DNA from: Marimonas lutisalis
GTDB taxonomy: Bacteria; Pseudomonadota; Alphaproteobacteria; Rhodobacterales; Rhodobacteraceae
Assembly (NCBI RefSeq): GCF_005434965.1
Contig: NZ_SKCI01000004.1
Coordinates: 186,001-250,000, forward strand
DNA: 64,000 bases
Direction of reading: 5' to 3'
Shown: piece after piece, positions 35,735-43,891 of the stretch
How positions within the stretch are numbered: the stretch's first letter is position 1
Layout: every line of letters begins with the position of its first letter
The notes under the pieces: generated by a model
Seen by the model: only the letters and a program-made list of their open reading frames with translations
Told to the model about the DNA's origin: nothing
Databases searched by the model: none
Made by a program: the position numbers and the translations under genes

Positions 35735-36601
35735 ATGAGCGCGCAGGGCAATGCGGCGCCGGTCATCATCAAGAGAAAGAAAGTCACCGGCGGCGACGGT
35801 CACCACGGGGGTGCGTGGAAGGTCGCCTATGCCGACTTCGTGACGGCCATGATGGCCTTCTTTCTTCTGATGTGGCTGCTGAACGCGACGACGGAAAAAC
35901 AACGCAAGGGCGTGGCCGACTATTTCAGCCCGACAGTCCCGATAAACCGGGTGTCGGGCGGCGGCGACGGTTCGTTCGGAGGGAACAGTGTGTTCTCTGA
36001 ACTTGAGCTTCCGCAGAATGGTATCGGCGCGACCAACCTGCGCCCGACGGAGGCGAACAAAGCGCGCGGCGAAAGCGGTGTATCGGACACCGGCCTTGAG
36101 CAGTCCGGCGCAGGAGGCACCGAGGGAGCCGATCGCGACAACCTGATGAAAATCGAAGAGGCACTGATGGGTCGTGGTGGCGAAAGTACCGTCAGCCCCG
36201 AGGTTTTCAAACACATCATAACGCGCGTAACGGATGAAGGCTTGGTCATTGAAATTTTCGAACGCGAGGGCGCACATCTCTTTGAAAAAAGCTCGCGCCG
36301 CCCTACTGGGCTGATGCGGGAAATCTCTAAGATGCTCGTCCGCGTTTTGGGCCTCGTCGAAAACGGCGTGGCGATTGGCGGTCATACCCGTGCGAATGCG
36401 GTGGTGCTGGCCAACAATCCGGTCTGGAATCTGTCCGCGTCCCGCGCCAACGAAATCCGCATGCTTTTCGAAGATGGCGGCTTCCCTCCTGCCAGAATAC
36501 AGCGTGTCACCGGCCACGCCGACCGAAGCCTCGCCACCGAGAATCCGATGTCCATTCGCAATAACAGATTCGAGGTGATCGTTCTGCGCAGCGATAACTG
36601 A
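35735..36601 (+). CDS. motB: flagellar motor stator protein MotB
   Basis: 288 aa from ATG 35735 (AAGGTGG upstream; a GTG 3 codons earlier is possible). One transmembrane helix (AYADFVTAMMAFFLLMWLLN) contains the proton-binding Asp of the stator. A ~120-residue linker leads to the OmpA-like peptidoglycan-binding domain (IGGHTRANAVVLANNPVWNLSASRANEIR ... VTGHADRSL). It couples ion flow to torque with MotA, which is not in this window. The gene is intact and heads the flagellar run. Confidence 0.93.
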   Translation: MSAQGNAAPVIIKRKKVTGGDGHHGGAWKVAYADFVTAMMAFFLLMWLLNATTEKQRKGVADYFSPTVPINRVSGGGDGSFGGNSVFSELELPQNGIGATNLRPTEANKARGESGVSDTGLEQSGAGGTEGADRDNLMKIEEALMGRGGESTVSPEVFKHIITRVTDEGLVIEIFEREGAHLFEKSSRRPTGLMREISKMLVRVLGLVENGVAIGGHTRANAVVLANNPVWNLSASRANEIRMLFEDGGFPPARIQRVTGHADRSLATENPMSIRNNRFEVIVLRSDN

Positions 36602-36621
36602 AATCCGTCGGATTTTATCCA

Positions 36622-36636
36622 TTAGCGCGGCGTTAA
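36622..36636 (+). promoter_or_regulatory. CtrA-like box upstream of flgE
   Basis: TTAG-CGCGGCG-TTAA differs from the CtrA consensus TTAA-N7-TTAA by one base. It lies 58 bp before the flgE start, where a class-specific promoter would be expected. CtrA controls flagellar genes in many alphaproteobacteria. Confidence 0.45.
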
Positions 36637-36694
36637 TCGCGGGCGGATATCTGTTGGCATCAATTGACGGTTGATGCAGCAGAAAGGCGTATCC

Positions 36695-37996
36695 ATGACG
36701 ATTTCCTCTTCGCTCAATGCGGGGGTTGCGGGGCTCTCGGCCAATGCAACCCGGCTGGCAGCAATTTCGGACAACATCGCGAACTCGGCCACCTTCGGCT
36801 ACAAGAGGATCGAAGCCGATTTTCACTCGATGGTCATTTCCTCCCAGGGCGGTACCTACTCGGCAGGGGGCGTGCGCAGTACCACGCAGCGCCTGATCGA
36901 CGAACGCGGCGCGCTGGTGGCCACCTCGAACCCGACCGACCTGGCAGTTCGCGGACGCGGCATGCTTCCGGTTGCACAGATCACCGATGTGCTGAACGCA
37001 AATGGCCAAAGCCAGATGCACCTGACCACTACGGGCTCATTCCGAACGGATGCCGACGGGTACCTGCGCACCGAATCCGGGCTCGTGCTGCTGGGCTGGC
37101 CAGCGCTGCCGGATGGCACCGTTCCAACATATCCGCGCGACACCGCGGATGGGTTGGAGCCGGTGCAGATCAACGTCAACCAGTTCTCCGGCGAACCCAC
37201 GACAAGCATTGATCTGGGCGTTAACCTGCCAGCCACCCAAACCGAAGCCGGCGCAGCCGGCACGACATCAGAATTGTCGGTCGAATATTACGACAACCTC
37301 GGAACCTCGGAAAATCTCACGATCGAATTCACGCCATCGGTGCCCGCCACTGGATCATCCAACGAATGGACGATGACGATCACTGATACGGCCCAGCCAG
37401 GCGTGGTGATCGGTGAATACACACTTGTCTTCGATGACAGCCGATCCTCGGGCGGCACGCTTCAATCCGTGACCAGCGCCACGGGCGGCGCCTATGATCC
37501 GGCGACCGGATCCATGATCGTCAATGTCGCCGGCGGCCCGATGGAAGTCAATATCGGCCTGGTCGGCGCACCGGACGGACTGACCCAGCTATCGGATACT
37601 TTCTCTCCGGTTTCCATCTCCAAGGACGGCTTCCCCGTCGGCAACATGACCTCGGTCGAAGTTGACCCGAACGGGTTCGTTCACGCGTTCTTCGACACCG
37701 GCATTACGCGGACCATTTATCAAATCCCGCTGGTCGATCTGCCCAATCCCAACGGTATGGTCGCACTGGATGAGCAGACCTATCTGCCTTCGCCTGAAAG
37801 CGGCTCCTACTTCCTCTGGGACGCCAGTGATGGCCCAACCGGTGACATCGTGTCCTTCGCACGCGAGGAAACGACCACCGATGTCGCAGGGGAACTTACA
37901 AGCATGATTGAAACGCAGCGGGCCTATTCATCGAACGCAAAGGTGATCCAGACCGTCGATGAGATGCTGCAGGAAACCACCAACATCAAACGGTGA
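36695..37996 (+). CDS. flgE: flagellar hook protein FlgE
   Basis: 433 aa from ATG 36695. N-terminal rod/hook signature SSSLNAGVAGLSANATRLAAISDNIANSATFGYKR; the C-terminal helix VAGELTSMIETQRAYSSNAKVIQTVDEMLQETTNI is the matching coiled segment. The centre is hook-type beta domain. It forms the universal joint outside the cell and is exported by the flagellar type III apparatus. No frameshift is visible. Confidence 0.93.
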   Translation: MTISSSLNAGVAGLSANATRLAAISDNIANSATFGYKRIEADFHSMVISSQGGTYSAGGVRSTTQRLIDERGALVATSNPTDLAVRGRGMLPVAQITDVLNANGQSQMHLTTTGSFRTDADGYLRTESGLVLLGWPALPDGTVPTYPRDTADGLEPVQINVNQFSGEPTTSIDLGVNLPATQTEAGAAGTTSELSVEYYDNLGTSENLTIEFTPSVPATGSSNEWTMTITDTAQPGVVIGEYTLVFDDSRSSGGTLQSVTSATGGAYDPATGSMIVNVAGGPMEVNIGLVGAPDGLTQLSDTFSPVSISKDGFPVGNMTSVEVDPNGFVHAFFDTGITRTIYQIPLVDLPNPNGMVALDEQTYLPSPESGSYFLWDASDGPTGDIVSFAREETTTDVAGELTSMIETQRAYSSNAKVIQTVDEMLQETTNIKR

Positions 37997-38035
37997 TCGG
38001 TTTCTGATTTGCACCCCTAACCGAAGGGAAAAGAC

Positions 38036-39218
38036 ATGAGCCTATCCGGCGCTCTTTCGAATGCTCTTTCCGGCCTTACTGCCGCGTCACGCTCGGCACA
38101 GGTGACAGCTTCGAACCTGTCAAACGCGCTGACACCTGGATTTGGTCGCCGTGAAGTCGCACTCGGCGCGAGAGATCTCGGCTACCATGGCGGCGTCCAG
38201 GTCTTGGGCATAACGCGACACGCCAATCCAGGCCTGGTCGGCGAGCATCGACTGGCCGCTGCAGCACAGGGCGAAAGCAGCGAACTGGCGGATTTCCACG
38301 CTCGCCTGGAAACCCTTGTCGGCAGGCCCGACAATCCGGCTTCACTGTCGGCGAGACTTGCCGAGTTCGAAGCCAGTGTCGTTTCCGCCGCCAGTCGTCC
38401 CGACCTCAACGCACGTCTCGATCAGGTCCTGTCAAATGCGAAGAGTCTGGCTATCGGCTTCGAGGCCGTCTCAGACGGCATACAAGCGTTGCGCAGCGAG
38501 GCGGATCGATTGATCGCCTCGACAGTTGATCACTTGAACACCGCACTCGGCCAGATACGAGAGCTGAATTTGCGTATCTCCGCAGCCGTCGTGAACGGGC
38601 GGGCGGCTGTCGGCCCTGTTCGAGATCCGCGACGCGATCGCCCCCGGCGCTCAGGAGAGACTTGATGCCGTAGCGCGCGATCTGGTCGAACGGTTCCAGG
38701 ATAGCGGCGTCGATCCAACGCTCTTGCCCGGAGATGCGGGCCTCTTCACCGATGCCGGCGCAGCCTTTTCCAATATGAATGAAATCGGCTTGTCTGGACG
38801 ACTTGCCGTAAATACTGCAGTTGATCCGGCCACCGGGGGCGGATTGTGGCGCTTGCGCGACGGGATTGGAGCCGTAGCACCAGGTGAGGTCGGCAATTCC
38901 GATCTTTTACAGGCAATGCATGGCGCATTGGGAGCTCTGCGCGTTCCCGCTTCGAGTGGCTTCGGTCCTGGCGCGGTGAGCGCTGCAACTCTGCAAAGCA
39001 GCTTGCTGTCGGACATCGCCGTCGATCGCCTCGCCAGCGAGCAATCAGCCACTTTCGCAACAACACGCTTTGCCGAGGCAGAAAAACAGCTTTTCGAGGA
39101 AGGCGTGGACTCGGATGCGGAGATGCAGCGCCTGATGCTGATCGAACAGGCCTATGCCGCAAACGCGCGAATGCTTCAGACGGTCGACGAAATGATTGAC
39201 GCGCTAATGAGGATCTGA
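38036..39218 (+). pseudogene. flgK: flagellar hook-associated protein FlgK, internal deletion and frameshift
   Basis: The N-terminal part (38036 to ~38596) reads MSLSGALSNALSGLTAASRS ... GQIRELNLRISAAVVNG, a normal FlgK start. Beyond the GC-run GGGCGGGCGG (38597-38606) that frame turns into Arg/Pro-rich sequence and stops at 38665. The FlgK pattern resumes in another frame at CTG 38607 (LSALFEIRDAIAPGAQERLD, LVERFQDSGVDPTLLPGDAG) and runs to the normal C-terminus LIEQAYAANARMLQTVDEMIDALMRI. About 394 codons remain against ~480 in relatives, and the usual central D2 region is absent. So a deletion of roughly 90 residues plus a shift, probably at the microrepeat, inactivates this hook-filament junction gene. 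Confidence 0.88.
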
Positions 39219-39221
39219 GCC

Positions 39222-40232
39222 ATGACCGTCAATTCAATTGGCGACATGGCGCACAGCATCGTGCTGCGCCGCCAGAATACACGACTTGCCTCAGAACTTT
39301 CGCGGCTATCGCAAGAACTGGCCAGCGGGGCGGCATCGGATATGTCAAAGCACCTCCGCGGCAACTATTCCTATCTCGGCGCACTCGAACACGGGTTGAG
39401 CGTTCTGGACGGATATCAGGCAGCCGCGCGCGAGGCAAAGACGATAACGTCGGTGATGCAATCGTCCCTTGGCCGAATTTCAAAGTCCATGTCTACATTG
39501 GCGCCAGAGCTGCTTTCCGTCGGAAAGAACGGCCTGCCCCAGGCGATGCGCGCCACGGGCGGAAAGGCACGCGGCGAATTGGACGCCATGGTTTCCGCCC
39601 TGAACACAACCGTCGCAGGAAGAACGCTGTTCGCCGGCGCACTGACGGACGGGCGCGCCATCGCTGATGCCGCAACGATGCTTGGCGATCTCCGTACTGC
39701 CCTAGCAGGCGAAACCACCCTTGCTGGAATACTGAGCGCGGTCGAAGGATCGTTCGATACTCCTCGCGGCGGCTTTGAAAGCGCAGGATACAAGGGATCC
39801 ACGCGCAGGATGAGCGCATTTCTGCTCGGACCGGGTGAAGCTGTCGATCTGAATCTTCGCGCTGATGCTCCGCAAATTCGCACGACCTTGCGCTTCACTG
39901 CGCTTGCCGCCCTGGCGACCGATCCGGGATTGGGCTATCCACCCGATCTTCAGGCCCAAATCCTGGAAACCGCTGGAGAAGGGTTGTTGTCGGCTCAGTC
40001 CGAGGTAACGGAAATCCGGGCGAATCTCGGTTATGCGGAGCAAAGGATCGAAGAGATCGAGACCCGCATCGCAGCGGAGACTACGAGTTCCAAATACGCC
40101 ATTGGCGAATTGCTCGGTGTCGACACATATGAGACGGCGACGCGGCTGGAGGAAGTGCAGTTTCAACTCGAGGGCCTTTACACGGTAACGGTCCGCCTGT
40201 CGCAGTTGTCACTGGTGGAGTTCATGCGATGA
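39222..40232 (+). CDS. flgL: flagellar hook-associated protein FlgL (flagellin-like)
   Basis: 336 aa from ATG 39222, 3 bp after the flgK end. The N-terminal coiled region VNSIGDMAHSIVLRRQNTRLASELSRLSQELASG and the C-terminal LEEVQFQLEGLYTVTVRLSQLSLVEFMR are the two helices that pack in filament-type proteins. It would link FlgK to the filament. Open and of normal length although flgK beside it is broken. It overlaps flgI by 4 bp. Confidence 0.88.
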   Translation: MTVNSIGDMAHSIVLRRQNTRLASELSRLSQELASGAASDMSKHLRGNYSYLGALEHGLSVLDGYQAAAREAKTITSVMQSSLGRISKSMSTLAPELLSVGKNGLPQAMRATGGKARGELDAMVSALNTTVAGRTLFAGALTDGRAIADAATMLGDLRTALAGETTLAGILSAVEGSFDTPRGGFESAGYKGSTRRMSAFLLGPGEAVDLNLRADAPQIRTTLRFTALAALATDPGLGYPPDLQAQILETAGEGLLSAQSEVTEIRANLGYAEQRIEEIETRIAAETTSSKYAIGELLGVDTYETATRLEEVQFQLEGLYTVTVRLSQLSLVEFMR

Positions 40233-41332
40233 AACTTGTTGCCGCATTTTTCATGCTGATTGCCCTGCTGGCCATGCCGGTACGGGCCGATCAGGTCAGG
40301 ATCAAAGACCTGGTCGAGTTCGATGGCGTCCGAAGCAACGATCTGGTGGGTTACGGCTTGGTCGTGGGACTGAATGGAACCGGCGACGGAATCAGAAACG
40401 CCCCTTTTACCGAGGAGATAATGTCGAACATCCTCGAACGTCTTGGCGTCAACGTAACCGGCGAACAATTCCGACCCAAGAATGTCGCCGCCGTTTTTGT
40501 CACTACAAGCCTGCCCCATTTTGTCCGTGCAGGCGGTTCGATTGACGTTACCGTTTCTGCCATCGGCGATGCGAAAAGCCTGCTGGGCGGAACGCTTGTC
40601 ATGACTCCGCTGAATGCGGCCGACGGCCAGATATACGCAGTCGCGCAAGGAACGATCATCGCCGGCGGCGCTGCCGCCGAAGGTGACGGCGCCGGCGTGG
40701 TGCAGGGCGTGCCTACTGCCGGGGTAATCCCATCCGGTGCACGCATAGAACGTGAAGTGGAGTTCGAGCTGGCCTCGCTCTCAACACTGCGACTGGCCCT
40801 GCGCGAGCCCGATTTCACGACCGCCAGCAGGATCGAAACCGCCATCAACCGGGACTTCGGGCGTCGGGTCGCACTGATGCTGGACTCCGGTACGGTTAAA
40901 CTCGACATTTCGCGCACCCAGCAACAATCTCCCGCCCATGCACTTGGCCGGATCGAAAACATCCTCGTACGCCCTGAACGCAAGGCCCGGGTGGTCGTCG
41001 ATCAGCGGTCCGGCACGATTGTCATGGGGCAGGATGTCCGGATTTCACGCGTAGCTGTGTCGCAAGGCAACCTGACATTGCGCGTGCAGGAAGCCCCGAT
41101 CGCGATACAACCAAATCCGTTTTCCGAAGGCGAAACCGTCGTCGTGCCACGTACCAATGCCACACTAACCGAAGAACCGGGAATCGGACTTGCTGAAGTT
41201 CAACCTGGCACATCTCTTTCGGAAGTGATCGCCGGCCTGAATGCGCTTGGCGTTTCGCCCAGAGACATGATCGACATCCTAAAAAGCATCAAGGCCGCGG
41301 GCGCGTTGCATGCTGAATTTGTCGTACACTGA
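40229..41332 (+). CDS. flgI: flagellar P-ring protein FlgI
   Basis: 367 aa. A signal peptide (MKLVAAFFMLIALLAMPVRA) is followed by RIKDLVEFDGVRSNDLVGYGLVVGLNGTGDG, IENILVRPERKARVVVDQRSGTIVMGQDVRIS and the C-terminal GVSPRDMIDILKSIKAAGALHAEFVV, all diagnostic of FlgI. It forms the periplasmic ring around the rod. Intact. It ends 11 bp from the convergent DUF1285 gene. Confidence 0.96.
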   Translation: MKLVAAFFMLIALLAMPVRADQVRIKDLVEFDGVRSNDLVGYGLVVGLNGTGDGIRNAPFTEEIMSNILERLGVNVTGEQFRPKNVAAVFVTTSLPHFVRAGGSIDVTVSAIGDAKSLLGGTLVMTPLNAADGQIYAVAQGTIIAGGAAAEGDGAGVVQGVPTAGVIPSGARIEREVEFELASLSTLRLALREPDFTTASRIETAINRDFGRRVALMLDSGTVKLDISRTQQQSPAHALGRIENILVRPERKARVVVDQRSGTIVMGQDVRISRVAVSQGNLTLRVQEAPIAIQPNPFSEGETVVVPRTNATLTEEPGIGLAEVQPGTSLSEVIAGLNALGVSPRDMIDILKSIKAAGALHAEFVVH

Positions 41333-41343
41333 AGCGCAGGAGC

Positions 41344-41952
41344 CTACGCCCGCGCTAGTTCAGCTGACGGGATGATCGGAAAAAACCGGCCATTCGACCA
41401 CAGGCCGAACCATGATTGCCCATCGACCTCGCGCTCCACGCCTAGTTCGATGAGGCGATAGAAGCTCTTCCGGTCAATCAGCGCCTCCAGGTTCGCCCTG
41501 ACAAGTACATATGGCGTCGGCTCGCCCGTTTCTTCGTCGATCTCGACGCGAATGGGATTGTCGGCGCTTGCATCCACTTCATCGCCAACATTGGTTTCGA
41601 AACGCAGGCATTGATCCGGCCCTTTGCCTTCAGCAGTGAAATCAACCGCGACGAATGGCGCGTCATCAACGATGATTCCCACCTTCTCGACCGGTGTGAC
41701 CAGAAAATACTTGTCACCATCCCGACGCAGGATGGTCGAGAAAAGCCGGACCAGTTCAGGTCGACCTATTGGCGTGCCCAGGTAATACCATGTTCCATCC
41801 CGGGCAATCCGCATATCCAGGTCGCCGCAGAACGGTGGATTCCACAGATGGACCGGGGGAAGCCCTTTCCCTTTGGTCGCCGCCTTGGCCGACTGTGCAA
41901 TCCCTTCGGCCGACGGGTTCACGTTCATTTGTCCGCTCATTGCTTTTGCCAT
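41344..41952 (-). CDS. DUF1285 domain-containing protein
   Basis: About 202 aa; starts at 41952 (MAKAMSGQ) and 41940 are both possible, neither with a clear ribosome site. The core LPPVHLWNPPFCGDLDMRIARDGTWYYLGTPIGRPELVRLFSTIL, with later VRANLEALIDRKSFYRLIELG, matches DUF1285, a conserved soluble alphaproteobacterial family of unknown role. It diverges from the MoxR operon with 56 bp between, an arrangement suggesting shared regulation. Confidence 0.9.
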   Translation of the reverse strand: MAKAMSGQMNVNPSAEGIAQSAKAATKGKGLPPVHLWNPPFCGDLDMRIARDGTWYYLGTPIGRPELVRLFSTILRRDGDKYFLVTPVEKVGIIVDDAPFVAVDFTAEGKGPDQCLRFETNVGDEVDASADNPIRVEIDEETGEPTPYVLVRANLEALIDRKSFYRLIELGVEREVDGQSWFGLWSNGRFFPIIPSAELARA

Positions 41953-42008
41953 TCGCAATCTGCGCGCTAAAGTCGGGCAGACACTATCCTATCATCAGGA
42001 GTATTGCC

Positions 42009-43016
42009 ATGTCCGAGTCCGACAGCCTCATCCGTGAGATCGAAGCACTCGAAGAAAAGCTGGCCGAGGCCAAACACTCGATAACGCGCCGGTTTATCGG
42101 GCAGGAACAGGTGGTGGACCTTACGCTGTCAGCGCTGCTGTGCGGTGGTCACGGGCTTTTGATCGGCTTGCCGGGCCTCGGCAAGACCCGACTTGTCGAA
42201 ACACTGTCGACCGTGATGGGCCTGGATGGCAATCGGGTTCAATTTACTCCGGACCTCATGCCTGCAGACATCCTGGGCAGCGAGGTGCTTGAAACCGGAA
42301 GCGATGGCAGCCGTGAGTTCAAGTTTATTCAAGGGCCCATTTTCTGCCAGTTGTTGATGGCTGACGAAATCAACCGTGCAAGCCCCAGAACCCAGTCAGC
42401 GCTTTTGCAGGCGATGCAGGAAAGACAGGTCACCGTGGCCGGCAAGAACCGCCCCCTGCCTTCACCGTTTCACGTTCTGGCTACGCAAAACCCGATTGAA
42501 CAGGAGGGCACCTACCCCCTGCCCGAGGCACAGCTTGACCGTTTTCTGGTGCAGATAGACGTTTCCTATCCGGACCGGGACACCGAGCGTGCGATCGTCC
42601 TCGCTACGACCGGTCATGAAGAGGACGAGGCCCACAGCGTCTTTTCCGCGGCCGAGCTGGTTGATGCACAGTCGTTGTTGCGCCGCATGCCGGTCGGGGA
42701 AGCCGTCGTCGAGCAGATCCTCGACCTCGTCCGCGCCTTCCGACCCGAAGACCCGACGGCCAGCGACACCGTTCGCGCAACCGTCGCATGGGGTCCGGGA
42801 CCTCGAGCCGCGCAGGCGCTGATGCTCACGGTACGTGCCAGAGCCCTTTTGCACGGAAGACTGGCCCCGAGCACGGATGATGTGCTGGCAATGGCGCGGC
42901 CTGTTCTCATTCATCGGATGGCATTGAACTTTGCCGCGCGTGCACGCGGAGAGAATCTGAGCGCAATGATTGAAAAGACAGCCGGCGACGTTCTCGGGCT
43001 GGAGGCCGCCGCGTGA
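42009..43016 (+). CDS. MoxR family AAA+ ATPase
   Basis: 335 aa from ATG 42009 (AGGAG upstream). Walker A GLPGLGKTRLVET (~55), Walker B LLMADEINRASPRTQSALLQAMQE, sensor 1 FHVLATQNPIEQEGTYPLPEAQLDRF. MoxR ATPases act as chaperones maturing metalloenzymes or envelope complexes, together with VWA/DUF58 proteins encoded next to them. The stop overlaps the DUF58 start by 4 bp. Confidence 0.94.
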   Translation: MSESDSLIREIEALEEKLAEAKHSITRRFIGQEQVVDLTLSALLCGGHGLLIGLPGLGKTRLVETLSTVMGLDGNRVQFTPDLMPADILGSEVLETGSDGSREFKFIQGPIFCQLLMADEINRASPRTQSALLQAMQERQVTVAGKNRPLPSPFHVLATQNPIEQEGTYPLPEAQLDRFLVQIDVSYPDRDTERAIVLATTGHEEDEAHSVFSAAELVDAQSLLRRMPVGEAVVEQILDLVRAFRPEDPTASDTVRATVAWGPGPRAAQALMLTVRARALLHGRLAPSTDDVLAMARPVLIHRMALNFAARARGENLSAMIEKTAGDVLGLEAAA

Positions 43017-43891
43017 TCGATGCCCCCGAAAATCTGCGCGCGCGCTCCGAATACGAAGCCGCGCACTTGCCTCCGCTGCTGGCCCGCGCAGAGCACTTGG
43101 CGGGGGCAATACTCCTGGGGGAGCACGGACGGCGCCGATCGGGCCTCGGCGACGATTTCTGGCAATACCGCCCCATGCAGCCAGGCGATTCACGCCGCAT
43201 GATCGATTGGCGCCGATCGGCCAAGTCGGACACACAATACGTGCGCGAGCATGAGTGGCAAATCGCTCAAAGCGTTTTCATGTGGGTCGATCAGGCCGCC
43301 TCGATGCGTTTCTCCAGTGCCTCGGACATCCCGCAGAAATCGGATCGTGCACGCCTGCTGGCGCTGGCTCTTGCCATCCTTCTCGTGCGTGGGGGTGAGC
43401 GTGTCGGGCTCACGGGCACGACCTTGCCGCCGAGACGCGGCGAGGCGCAAATTAGCCGGCTCGCGCAACTGCTGTCACAAGATGATGTCGTGGATTATGC
43501 CGCTCCCGAAGCGCGTGGCATGCTGCCTCATGCGCGCGCAGTCTTCATCTCCGATTTTCTGGGCGACACCGCAGCGGTTTCCGCCGCCCTCACCAAAGCG
43601 GCAGATCGCGGTGTCCGGGGCATTCTACTTCAGGTTCTGGACCCTGCCGAAGAAGCTTTCCCCTACAAGGGACGCACGATATTCGAAAGCGTTGGCGGCA
43701 CTTTAAAGCACGAGACGTTGAAAGCCGACGAATTGCGCCACAGATATCTGGGGAAACTCGCCGAACGCAAAGCCGAGTTGTCGTCTCTCTGCGGTGCGAC
43801 AGGCTGGCAACATACATTGCATCATACAAGCGATAGCGCTCAATCCGCTCTGCTGTGGCTCTATCGCGCGCTGGATGGAGGCACATCGTGA
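43013..43891 (+). CDS. DUF58 domain-containing protein
   Basis: 292 aa with a GTG start overlapping the moxR-like stop. The DUF58 signature GDDFWQYRPMQPGDSRRMIDWRRSAKSDTQYVREHEWQ appears at ~45-83, with a degenerate VWA-like core behind it (VFMWVDQAASMRFSS, resembling a MIDAS DxSxS motif with substitutions). In the MoxR-DUF58 pair it is the likely client-binding partner. It overlaps the following gene by 4 bp (GTGA). Confidence 0.92.
   Translation: MIDAPENLRARSEYEAAHLPPLLARAEHLAGAILLGEHGRRRSGLGDDFWQYRPMQPGDSRRMIDWRRSAKSDTQYVREHEWQIAQSVFMWVDQAASMRFSSASDIPQKSDRARLLALALAILLVRGGERVGLTGTTLPPRRGEAQISRLAQLLSQDDVVDYAAPEARGMLPHARAVFISDFLGDTAAVSAALTKAADRGVRGILLQVLDPAEEAFPYKGRTIFESVGGTLKHETLKADELRHRYLGKLAERKAELSSLCGATGWQHTLHHTSDSAQSALLWLYRALDGGTS

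Noticed and set aside
38666-39218. C-terminal half of flgK as an independent gene starting at 38724
   Set aside because: Its sequence continues upstream in the same frame into FlgK-specific residues (LSALFEIRD) and lacks a ribosome site; it is the broken second half of flgK.
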